Positions 1 through 9,874 of a stretch of 64,000 nucleotides of DNA are shown piece by piece (the stretch's first letter is position 1; each line of letters begins with the position of its first letter). Both the position numbers and the translations under genes were made by a program. Source of the stretch: Auanema rhodensis (lineage: Eukaryota > Nematoda > Chromadorea > Rhabditida > Rhabditidae); assembly GCA_964057225.1 (NCBI GenBank), contig OZ059900.1, positions 16,321,638 through 16,385,637 on the forward strand, written 5' to 3'. The notes under the pieces are model-generated. The model searched no databases and was not told where the DNA came from. It was given only the letters and a program-made list of their open reading frames with translations.

Positions 1-2736
1 TCTAGTGTTCAGCATGTAAAATGATTCATTTTAGTATGTAACACGCTGAAATTCGTTGCATTTGACGACTCATATGAACAAAAATCGATTTAATCAATAT
101 TAGCCATAAGGGGCGTGCCCTCAGAATATGCTAATTTCCTTAATTTTCTAACCCCTGTTTTTTTGTCGTGAAAGTGGAACTAGACGTTGTACGAACAATT
201 TTGAGCTAGGTTTCATTGACATTGCATGAGTTTGAACACATGAAATCGTAAGTCAAAACCTTGTTTACAGCGAAATTTCCAAAAACTGGTTTTCCAGCAT
301 AATAAAATATTTCTCATGGGAAATACTGTGTTTTTGTATTTTTCTAGTGTTCAGCATTTAAAATGCTTCATTTTAGTATGTAACACGCTGAAATTCGTTG
401 CATTTGACGACTCATATGAACAAAAATCGATTTAATCAATATTAGCCATAAGGGGCGTGCCCTCAGAATATGCTAATTTCCTTAATTTTCTAACCCCTGT
501 TTTTTTGTCGTGAAAGTGGAACTAGACGTTGTACGAACAATTTTGAGCTAGGTTTCATTGACATTGCATGAGTTTGAACACATGAAATCGTAAGTCAAAA
601 CCTTGTTTACAGCGAAATTTCCAAAAACTGGTTTTCCAGCATAATAAAATATTTCTCATGGGAAATACTGTGTTTTTGTATTTTTCTAGTGTTCAGCATG
701 TAAAATGCTTCATTTTAGTATGTAACACGCTAAAATTCGTTGCATTTGACGACTCATATGAACAAAAATCGATTTAATCAATATTAGCCATAAGTGGCGT
801 GCCCTCAGAATATGCTAATTTCCTTAATTTTCTAACCCCTGTTTTTTTGTCGTGAAAGTGGAACTAGACGTTGTACGAACAATTTTGAGCTAGGTTTCAT
901 TGACATTGCATGAGTTTGAACACATGAAATCGTAAGTCAAAACCTTGTTTACAGCGAAATTTCCAAAAACTGGTTTTCCAGCATAATAAAATATTTCTCA
1001 TGGGAAATACTGTGTTTTTGTATTTTTCTAGTGTTCAGCATGTAAAATGCTTCATTTTAGTATGTAACACGCTAAAATTCGTTGCATTTGACGACTCATA
1101 TGAACAAAAATCGATTTAATCAATATTAGCCATAAGGGGCGTGCCCTCAGAATATGCTAATTTCCTTAATTTTCTAACCCCTGTTTTTTTGTCGTGAAAG
1201 TGGAACTAGACGTTGTACGAACAATTTTGAGCTAGGTTTCATTGACATTGCATGAGTTTGAACACATGAAATCGTAAGTCAAAACCTTGTTTACAGCGAA
1301 ATTTCCAAAAACTGGTTTTCCAGCATAATAAAATATTTCTCATGGGAAATACTGTGTTTTTGTATTTTTTTAGTGTTCAGCATGTAAAATGCTTCATTTT
1401 AGTATGTAACACGCTGAAATTCGTTGCATTTGACGACTCATATGAACAAAAATCGATTTAATCAATATTAGCCATAAGGGGCGTGCCCTCAGAATATGCT
1501 AATTTCCTTAATTTTCTAACCCCTGTTTTTTTGTCGTGAAAGTGGAACTAGACGTTGTACGAACAATTTTGAGCTAAGTTTCATTGACATTGCATGAGTT
1601 TGAACACATGAAATCGTATGTCAAAACCTTGTTTACAGCGAAATTTCCAAAAACTGGTTTTCCAGCATAATAAAATATTTCTCATGGGAAATACTGTGTT
1701 TTTGTATTTTTCTAGTGTTCAGCATGTAAAATGCTTCATTTTAGTATGTAACACGCTAAAATTCGTTGCATTTGACGACTCATATGAACAAAAATCGATT
1801 TAATCAATATTAGCCATAAGGGGCGTGCCCTCAGAATATGCTAATTTCCTTAATTTTCTAACCCCTGTTTTTTTGTCGTGAAAGTGGAACTAGACGTTGT
1901 ACGAACAATTTTGAGCTAGGTTTCATTGACATTGCATGAGTTTGAACACATGAAATCGTAAGTCAAAACCTTGTTTACAGCGAAATTTCCAAAAACTGGT
2001 TTTCCAGCATAATAAAATATTTCTCATGGGAAATACTGTGTTTTTGTATTTTTTTAGTGTTCAGCATGTAAAATGCTTCATTTTAGTATGTAACACGCTG
2101 AAATTCGTTGCATTTGACGACTCATATGAACAAAAATCGATTTAATCAATATTAGCCATAAGGGGCGTGCCCTCAGAATATGCTAATTTCCTTAATTTTC
2201 TAACCCCTGTTTTTTTGTCGTGAAAGTGGAACTAGACGTTGTACGAACAATTTTGAGCAAGGTTTCATTGACATTGCATGAGTTTGAACACATGAAATCG
2301 TAAGTCAAAACCTTGTTTACAGCGAAATTTCCAAAAACTGGTTTTCCAGCATAATAAAATATTTCTCATGGGAAATACTGTGTTTTTGTATTTTTCTAGT
2401 GTTCAGCATGTAAAATGCTTCATTTTAGTATGTAACACGCTGAAATTCGTTGCATTTGACGACTCATATGAACAAAAATCGATTTAATCAATATTAGACA
2501 TAAGGGGCGTGCCCTCAGAATATGCTAATTTCCTTAATTTTCTAACCCCTGTTTTTTTGTCGTGAAAGTGGAACTAGACGTTGTACGAACAATTTTGAGC
2601 TAGGTTTCATTGACATTGCATGAGTTTGAACACATGAAATCGTAAGTCAAAACCTTGTTTACAGCGAAATTTCCAAAAACTGGTTTTCCAGCATAATAAA
2701 ATATTTCTCATGGGAAATACTGTGTTTTTGTATTTT
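1..2736. repeat. Eight full monomers at the left edge
   Basis: Eight 342-bp units (starts 1, 343, 685, 1027, 1369, 1711, 2053, 2395). Local barcodes are cgctaaaatt instead of cgctgaaatt in units 685, 1027 and 1711, and a T-only end (tttttag instead of ttctag) at the starts of 1369 and 2053. Unit 2395 has attagacat in place of attagccat, a variant seen again at 3719 and 10708. The cgctaaaatt variant was not noticed elsewhere in the window, so this edge probably belongs to a sub-family that continues to the left. No gene or other element is seen. Confidence 0.85.
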
Positions 2737-2885
2737 TCTAGTGTTCAGCATGTAAAATGCTTCATTTTAGTATGTAACACGCTGAAATTCGTTGCATTTG
2801 ACAACTCATATGAACAAAAATCGATTTAATCAATATTAGCCATAATAAAATATTTCTCATGGGAAATACTGTGTTTTTGTATTTT
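2737..2885. repeat. Truncated 149-bp monomer (first of three)
   Basis: This unit lacks 193 bp, from just after monomer position 109 to position 302. The junction lies at a 5-bp word, cataa, present at both edges in intact monomers (105-109 and 298-302); one copy remains here at 2841-2845. That is the signature of a deletion between short direct repeats. The unit also has gacaactc in place of gacgactc (G67A), as do the two other truncated units, so all three descend from one event. The AATAAA word and the T-rich tail are kept. Confidence 0.95.
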
Positions 2886-5770
2886 TCTAGTGTTCAGCAT
2901 GTAAAATGATTCATTTTAGTATGTAACACGCTGAAATTCGTTGCATTTGACGACTCATATGAACAAAAATCGATTTAATCAATATTAGCCATAAGGGGCG
3001 TGCCCTCAGAATATGCTAATTTCCTTAATTTTCTAACCCCTGTTTTTTTGTCGTGAAAGTGGAACTAGACGTTGTACGAACAATTTTGAGCTAGGTTTCA
3101 TTGACATTGCATGAGTTTGAACACATGAAATCGTAAGTCAAAACCTTGTTTACAGCGAAATTTCCAAAAACTGGTTTTCCAGCATAATAAAATATTTCTC
3201 ATGGGAAATACTGTGTTTTTGTATTTTTCTAGTGTTCAGCATGTAAAATGCTTCATTTTAGTATGTAACACGCTGAAATTCGTTGCATTTGACGACTTAT
3301 ATGAACAAAAATCGATTTAATCAATATTAGCCATAAGGGGCGTGCCCTCAGAATATGCTAATTTCCTTAATTTTCTAACCCCTGTTTTTTTGTCGTGAAA
3401 GTGGAACTAGACGTTGTACGAACAATTTTGAGCTAGGTTTCATTGACATTGCATGAGTTTGAACACATGAAATCGTAAGTCAAAACCTTGTTTACAGCGA
3501 AATTTCCAAAAACTGGTTTTCCAGCATAATAAAATATTTCTCATGGGAAATACTGTGTTTTTGTATTTTTCTAGTGTTCAGCATGTAAAATGCTTCATTT
3601 TAGTATGTAACACGCTGAAATTCGTTGCATTTGACAACTCATATGAACAAAAATAGATTTAATCAATATTAGCCATAATAAAATATTTCTCATGGGAAAT
3701 ACTGTGTTTTTGTATTTTTCTAGTGTTCAGCATGTAAAATGATTCATTTTAGTATGTAACACGCTGAAATTCGTTGCATTTGACGACTCATATGAACAAA
3801 AATCGATTTAATCAATATTAGACATAAGGGGCGTGCCCTCAGAATATGCTAATTTCCTTAATTTTCTAACCCCTGTTTTTTTGTCGTGAAAGTGGAACTA
3901 GACGTTGTACGAACAATTTTGAGCTAGGTTTCATTGACATTGCATGAGTTTGAACACATGAAATCGTAAGTCAAAACCTTGTTTACAGCGAAATTTCCAA
4001 AAACTGGTTTTCCAGCATAATAAAATATTTCTCATGGGAAATACTGTGTTTTTGTATTTTTCTAGTGTTCAGCATGTAAAATGCTTCATTTTAGTATGTA
4101 ACACGCTGAAATTCGTTGCATTTGACGACTTATATGAACAAAAATCGATTTAATCAATATTAGCCATAAGGGGCGTGCCCTCAGAATATGCTAATTTCCT
4201 TAATTTTCTAACCCCTGTTTTTTTGTCGTGAAAGTGGAACTAGACGTTGTACGAACAATTTTGAGCTAGGTTTCATTGACATTGCATGAGTTTGAACACA
4301 TGAAATCGTAAGTCAAAACCTTGTTTACAGCGAAATTTCCAAAAACTGGTTTTCCAGCATAATAAAATATTTCTCATGGGAAATACTGTGTTTTTGTATT
4401 TTTCTAGTGTTCAGCATGTAAAATGCTTCATTTTAGTATGTAACACGCTGAAATTCGTTGCATTTGACGACTCATATGAACAAAAATCGATTTAATCAAT
4501 ATTAGCCATAAGGGGCGTGCCCTCAGAATATGCTAATTTCCTTAATTTTCTAACCCCTGTTTTTTTGTCGTGAAAGTGGAACTAGACGTTGTACGAACAA
4601 TTTTGAGCTAAGTTTCATTGACATTGCATGAGTTTGAACACATGAAATCGTAAGTCAAAACCTTGTTTACAGCGAAATTTCCAAAAACTGGTTTTCCAGC
4701 ATAATAAAATATTTCTCATGGGAAATACTGTGTTTTTGTATTTTTCTAGTGTTCAGCATGTAAAATGCTTCATTTTAGTATGTAACACGCTGAAATTCGT
4801 TGCATTTGACGACTCATATGAACAAAAATCGATTTAATCAATATTAGCCATAAGGGGCGTGCCCTCAGAATATGCTAATTTCCTTAATTTTCTAACCTCT
4901 GTTTTTTTGTCGTGAAAGTGGAACTAAACGTTGTACGAACAATTTTGAGCTAGGTTTCATTGACATTGCATGAGTTTGAACACATGAAATCGTAAGTCAA
5001 AACCTTGTTTACAGCGAAATTTCCAAAAACTGGTTTTCCAGCATAATAAAATATTTCTCATGGGAAATACTGTGTTTTTGTATTTTTCTAGTGTTCAGCA
5101 TGTAAAATGCTTTATATTAGTATGTAACACGCTGAAATTCGTTGCATTTGACGACTCATATGAACAAAAATCGATTTAATCAATATTAGCCATAAGGGGC
5201 GTGCCCTCAGAATATGCTAATTTCCTTAATTTTCTAACCCCTGTTTTTTTGTCGTGAAAGTGGAACTAGACGTTGTACGAACAATTTTGAACTAAGTTTC
5301 ATTGACATTGCATGAGTTTGAACACATGAAATCGTAAGTCAAAACCTTGTTTACAGCGAAATTTCCAAAAACTGGTTTTCCAGCATAATAAAATATTTCT
5401 CATGGGAAATACTGTGTTTTTGTTTTTTTCTAGTGTTCAGCATGTAAAATGCTTCATTTTAGTATGTAACACGCTGAAATTCGTTGCATTTGACGAATCA
5501 TATGAACAAAAATCGATTTAATCAATATTAGCCATAAGGGGCGTGCCCTCAGAATATGCTAATTTCCTTAATTTTCTAACCCCTGTTTTTTTGTCGTGAA
5601 AGTGGAACTAGACGTTGTACGAACAATTTTGAGCTAGGTTTCATTGACATTGCATGAGTTTGAACACATGAAATCGTAAGTCAAAACCTTGTTTACAGCG
5701 AAATTTCCAAAAACTGGTTTTCCAGCATAATAAAATATTTCTCATGGGAAATACTGTGTTTTTGTATTTT
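2886..5770. repeat. Segmental duplication, copy A (offset 6,989 bp)
   Basis: The ordered barcodes of this interval recur at 9875-12759. They are, by unit: gattcat (2886), gacttat (3228), truncated (3570), gattcat with agacat (3719), gacttat (4061), ctaag (4403), cctctg with actaaacg (4745), atatta with ctaag (5087), and gaatcat (5429). Counterpart units begin exactly 6,989 bp downstream, which equals 149 + 20 x 342. Left of 2886 the match stops, because a truncated unit stands opposite a full one. In the unit at 5771 it also decays (ctagg against ctaag). Private change: ctttatatta at about 5110. Confidence 0.85.
3570..3718. repeat. Truncated 149-bp monomer (second of three)
   Basis: Same 193-bp deletion at the cataa word (now 3674-3678) and same G67A change as the unit at 2737. 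It has one private change, C to A at 3655, which destroys the ATCGAT palindrome otherwise found in essentially every monomer. It lies 833 bp after the first truncated unit, the length of one truncated plus two full monomers. Confidence 0.95.
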
Positions 5771-7138
5771 TCTAGTGTTCAGCATGTAAAATGCTTCATA
5801 TTAGTATGTAACACGCTGAAATTCGTTGCATTTGACGACTCATATGAACAAAAATCGATTTAATCAATATTAGCCATAAGGGGCGTGCCCTCAGAATATG
5901 CTAATTTCCTTAATTTTCTAACCCCTGTTTTTTTGTCGTGAAAGTGGAACTAGACGTTGTACGAACAATTTTGAGCTAGGTTTCATTGACATTGCATGAG
6001 TTTGAACACATGAAATCGTAAGTCAAAACCTTGTTTACAGCGAAATTTCCAAAAACTGGTTTTCCAGCATAATAAAATATTTCTCATGGGAAATACTGTG
6101 TTTTTGTTTTTTTCTAGTGTTCAGCATGTAAAATGCTTCATTTTAGTATGTAACACGCTGAAATTCGTTGCATTTGACGACTCATATGAACAAAAATCGA
6201 TTTAATCAATATTAGCCATAAGGGGCGTGCCCTCAGAATATGCTAATTTCCTTAATTTTCTAACCTCTGTTTTTTTGTCGTGAAAGTGGAACTAAACGTT
6301 GTACGAACAATTTTGAGCTAGGTTTCATTGACATTGCATGAGTTTGAACACATGAAATCGTAAGTCAAAACCTTGTTTACAGCGAAATTTCCAAAAACTG
6401 GTTTTCCAGCATAATAAAATATTTCTCATGGGAAATACTGTGTTTTTGTATTTTTCTAGTGTTCAGCATGTAAAATGCTTCATATTAGTATGTAACACGC
6501 TGAAATTCGTTGCATTTGACGACTCATATGAACAAAAATCGATTTAATCAATATTAGCCATAAGGGGCGTGCCCTCAGAATATGCTAATTTCCTTAATTT
6601 TCTAACCCCTGTTTTTTTGTCGTGAAAGTGGAACTAGACGTTGTACGAACAATTTTGAGCTAAGTTTCATTGACATTGCATGAGTTTGAACACATGAAAT
6701 CGTAAGTCAAAACCTTGTTTACAGCGAAATTTCCAAAAACTGGTTTTCCAGCATAATAAAATATTTCTCATGGGAAATACTGTGTTTTTGTTTTTTTCTA
6801 GTGTTCAGCATGTAAAATGCTTCATTTTAGTATGTAACACGCTGAAATTCGTTGCATTTGACGAATCATATGAACAAAAATCGATTTAATCAATATTAGC
6901 CATAAGGGGCGTGCCCTCAGAATATGCTAATTTCCTTAATTTTCTAACCCCTGTTTTTTTGTCGTGAAAGTGGAACTAGACGTTGTACGAACAATTTTGA
7001 GCTAGGTTTCATTGACATTGCATGAGTTTGAACACATGAAATCGTAAGTCAAAACCTTGTTTACAGCGAAATTTCCAAAAACTGGTTTTCCAGCATAATA
7101 AAATATTTCTCATGGGAAATACTGTGTTTTTGTATTTT
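4745..7138. repeat. Three-monomer unit type X, two copies with a spacer monomer
   Basis: Type X consists of [cctctg + actaaacg] [atatta + ctaag, ending in gttttttt] [gaatcat]. Copies are at 4745-5770 and 6113-7138, with one extra atatta monomer (5771) between them. In type X the changes C154T and G183A travel together in the first monomer, marking a stable haplotype. The same 1,026-bp unit appears at 11734, 13786 and 20968 and is the core of the five-monomer unit seen from 17206 on. Confidence 0.8.
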
Positions 7139-7490
7139 ACTAGTGTTCAGCATGTAAAATGCTTTATTTTAGTATGTAACACGCTGAAATTCGTTGCATT
7201 TGACGACTCATATGAACAAAAATCGATTTAATCAATATTAGCCATAAGGGGCGTGCCCTCAGAATATGCTAATTTCCTTAATTTTCTAACCCCTGTTTTT
7301 TTGTCGTGAAAGTGGAACTAGACGTTGTACGAACAATTTTGAGCTAGGTTTCATTGACATTGCATGAGTTTGAACACATGAAATCGTAAGTCAAAACCTT
7401 GTTTACAGCGAAATTTCCAAAAACTGGTTTTCCAGCATAATAAAATATTTCTCATGGGAAATACTGTGTTTTTGTATTTTTCTAGTGTTC

Positions 7491-7513
7491 AGCATGTAAA
7501 ATGCTTCATTTTA
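7491..7513. repeat. Overlapping inverted repeats at monomer 11-33
   Basis: AGCAT at 11-15 pairs with ATGCT at 21-25 (5-nt loop). The overlapping TAAAATG at 17-23 pairs perfectly with CATTTTA at 27-33 (3-nt loop). The two hairpins are mutually exclusive. Sub-family variants fall inside: atatta and catttcag break the second stem, and gattcat and gtttcat break the first. Present in most monomers; the coordinates are those of the reference unit. Function unknown. Confidence 0.75.
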
Positions 7514-7561
7514 GTATGTAACACGCTGAAATTCGTTGCATTTGACGACTCATATGAACAA

Positions 7562-7571
7562 AAATCGATTT
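7562..7571. repeat. 10-bp perfect palindrome around ATCGAT
   Basis: AAATCGATTT at monomer 82-91. It contains a ClaI recognition sequence and is preceded by CATATG (71-76). It is invariant in the monomers I read except for C to A at 3655 in the truncated unit 3570. As a conserved dyad it could bind a dimeric protein, but nothing else in the sequence indicates which. Confidence 0.7.
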
Positions 7572-7588
7572 AATCAATATTAGCCATA

Positions 7589-7601
7589 AGGGGCGTGCCC
7601 T
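7589..7601. repeat. GC-rich hairpin at monomer 109-121
   Basis: AGGG (109-112) pairs with CCCT (118-121) around GCGTG; alternatively GGGC (111-114) pairs with GCCC (117-120) around GT. It is the most GC-rich patch of an otherwise AT-rich monomer. The frequent ggggtg variant (C114T) removes the second pairing but keeps the first. The left edge of the 193-bp deletion in the truncated monomers lies directly at the foot of this hairpin. Confidence 0.65.
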
Positions 7602-7751
7602 CAGAATATGCTAATTTCCTTAATTTTCTAACCCCTGTTTTTTTGTCGTGAAAGTGGAACTAGACGTTGTACGAACAATTTTGAGCTAGGTTTCATTGAC
7701 ATTGCATGAGTTTGAACACATGAAATCGTAAGTCAAAACCTTGTTTACAGC

Positions 7752-7777
7752 GAAATTTCCAAAAACTGGTTTTCCAG
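7752..7777. repeat. Cluster of three small dyads at monomer 272-297
   Basis: GAAATTTC (272-279, perfect palindrome), AAAAC-TG-GTTTT (282-293) and CTGG-TTTT-CCAG (286-297) are packed in 26 bp, the last two overlapping. The patch is almost invariant. Exceptions are acggg at 33909 and 42802 and a cc to tt change at 37321. Three adjacent dyads in one of the least variable parts of the monomer make it a candidate protein-binding or structural site. Confidence 0.6.
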
Positions 7778-7780
7778 CAT

Positions 7781-7832
7781 AATAAAATATTTCTCATGGG
7801 AAATACTGTGTTTTTGTATTTTTCTAGTGTTC
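7781..7832 (+). promoter_or_regulatory. Poly(A)-signal-like arrangement in each monomer
   Basis: AATAAA at monomer 301-306 is followed by a TGTG word and a T/GT-rich stretch at about 326-345, which runs into the first bases of the next unit. That is the spacing of a eukaryotic polyadenylation signal and its downstream element on the + strand. AATAAA is expected by chance in AT-rich DNA, and no promoter or gene is seen, so this only suggests that + strand transcripts, if made, could be cut to monomer-length multiples. It is kept in the truncated monomers. Confidence 0.3.
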
Positions 7833-9874
7833 AGCATGTAAAATGCTTCATTTTAGTATGTAACACGCTGAAATTCGTTGCATTCGACGACTCATATGAA
7901 CAAAAATCGATTTAATCAATATTAGCCATAAGGGGCGTGCCCTCAGAATATGCTAATTTCCTTAATTTTCTAACCCCTGTTTTTTTGTCGTGAAAGTGGA
8001 ACTACACGTTGTACGAACAATTTTGAGCTAGGTTTCATTGACATTGCATGAGTTTGAACACATGAAATCGTAAGTCAAAACCTTGTTTACAGCGAAATTT
8101 CCAAAAACTGGTTTTCCAGCATAATAAAATATTTCTCATGGGAAATACTGTGTTTTCGTATTTTTCTAGTGTTCAGCATGTAAAATGCTTCATTTTAGTA
8201 TGTAACACGCTGAAATTCGTTGCATTTGACGAATCATATGAACAAAAATCGATTTAATCAATATTAGCCATAAGGGGCGTGCCCTCAGAATATGCTAATT
8301 TCCTTAATTTTCTAACCCCTGTTTTTTTGTCGTGAAAGTGGAACTAGACGTTGTACGAACAATTTTGAGCTAGGTTTCATTGACATTGCATGAGTTTGAA
8401 CACATGAAATCGTAAGTCAAAACCTTGTTTACAGCGAAATTTCCAAAAACTGGTTTTCCAGCATAATAAAATATTTCTCATGGGAAATACTGTGTTTTTG
8501 TATTTTACTAGTGTTCAGCATGTAAAATGCTTCATTTTAGTATGTAACACGCTGAAATTCGTTGCATTTGACGACTCATATGAACAAAAATCGATTTAAT
8601 CAATATTAGCCATAAGGGGCGTGCCCTCAGAATATGCTAATTTCCTTAAATTTCTAACCTCTGTTTTTTTGTCGTGAAAGTGGAACTAAACGTTGTACAA
8701 ACAATTTTGAGCTAGGTTTCATTGACATTGCATGAGTTTGAACACATGAAATCGTAAGTCAAAACCTTGTTTACAGCGAAATTTCCAAAAACTGGTTTTC
8801 CAGCATAATAAAATATTTCTCATGGGAAATACTGTGTTTTTGTATTTTTCTAGTGTTCAGCATGTAAAATGATTCATTTTAGTATGTAACACGCTGAAAT
8901 TCGTTGCATTTGACGACTCATATGAACAAAAATCGATTTAATCAATATTAGCCATAAGGGGCGTGCCCTCAGAATATGCTAATTTCCTTAATTTTCTAAC
9001 CCCTGTTTTTTTGTCGTGAAAGTGGAACTACACGTTGTACGAACAATTTTGAGCTAGGTTTCATTGACATTGCATGAGTTTGAACACATGAAATCGTAAG
9101 TCAAAACCTTGTTTACAGCGAAATTTCCAAAAACTGGTTTTCCAGCATAATAAAATATTTCTCATGGGAAATACTGTGTTTTCGTATTTTTCTAGTGTTC
9201 AGCATGTAAAATGCTTCATTTTAGTATGTAACACGCTGAAATTCGTTGCATTTGACGAATCATATGAACAAAAATCGATTTAATCAATATTAGCCATAAG
9301 GGGCGTGCCCTCAGAATATGCTAATTTCCTTAATTTTCTAACCCCTGTTTTTTTGTCGTGAAAGTGGAACTAGACGTTGTACGAACAATTTTGAGCTAGG
9401 TTTCATTGACATTGCATGAGTTTGAACACATGAAATCGTAAGTCAAAACCTTGTTTACAGCGAAATTTCCAAAAACTGGTTTTCCAGCATAATAAAATAT
9501 TTCTCATGGGAAATACTGTGTTTTTGTATTTTACTAGTGTTCAGCATGTAAAATGCTTCATTTTAGTATGTAACACGCTGAAATTCGTTGCATTTGACGA
9601 CTCATATGAACAAAAATCGATTTAATCAATATTAGCCATAAGGGGCGTGCCCTCAGAATATGCTAATTTCCTTAAATTTCTAACCTCTGTTTTTTTGTCG
9701 TGAAAGTGGAACTAAACGTTGTACAAACAATTTTGAGCTAGGTTTCATTGACATTGCATGAGTTTGAACACATGAAATCGTAAGTCAAAACCTTGTTTAC
9801 AGCGAAATTTCCAAAAACTGGTTTTCCAGCATAATAAAATATTTCTCATGGGAAATACTGTGTTTTTGTATTTT
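7823..9874. repeat. Three-monomer unit type Y, tandem doublet (1,026 bp each)
   Basis: Type Y is [actacacg, ending in ttttcg] [gaatcat, ending in gtatttta] [cttaaattt + cctctg + actaaacg + gtacaaac]. Copies at 7823-8848 and 8849-9874 share the rare combination in the third monomer (8507 and 9533), which I did not see elsewhere. They differ in the first monomer: 7823 has cattcgacg, whereas 8849 has gattcat and the common catttgacg. The first monomer of the second copy is therefore probably a chimera at its left end, formed where this block joins gattcat-type monomers such as 9875. Confidence 0.82.

Larger units (their letters stand above)
2737..4402. repeat. Two tandem 833-bp higher-order units
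   Basis: Each unit is one truncated monomer, one full monomer with gattcat (C24A) and one full monomer with gacttat (C71T). Copies lie at 2737-3569 and 3570-4402. A third stands at 10559-11391, directly preceded by a gattcat-gacttat pair at 9875-10558. The second monomer differs between copies: attagccat at 2886 and 9875, attagacat at 3719 and 10708. The two tandem copies can therefore be told apart and are not simply a collapsed or doubled assembly. Confidence 0.88.
7481..7822 (+). repeat. Representative consensus monomer (342 bp)
   Basis: This unit carries the majority base at every variant site I tracked and serves as reference for monomer positions. Landmarks are: inverted repeats at 11-33, a CENP-B-box-like stretch at 51-67, NdeI-type CATATG at 71-76, a 10-bp palindrome around ATCGAT at 82-91, a GC-rich hairpin at 109-121, a T7 run at 158-164, a cluster of small dyads at 272-297, AATAAA at 301-306, an 18-bp near-palindrome at 308-325 and a GT/T-rich tail from 326 into the next unit. 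Main polymorphic positions are 24-25, 30, 32, 63, 67, 69, 71, 114, 154, 155, 183, 193, 209, 319 and the T-rich end at about 333-342. The choice of first base is arbitrary. Confidence 0.9.

Noticed and set aside
1618-1803. 61-codon open reading frame on the + strand
   Set aside because: It starts at an ATG made by a single private A to T change at 1619 (gtaagtc to gtatgtc), crosses a monomer boundary at 1711, and has no counterpart start in the other monomers. It has no recognisable domain. It is a chance open frame in satellite DNA.
2737-3718. Transposon insertion or excision scars at the short units
   Set aside because: The short units are exact internal deletions at a 5-bp direct word, without target-site duplication, terminal inverted repeats or foreign sequence.
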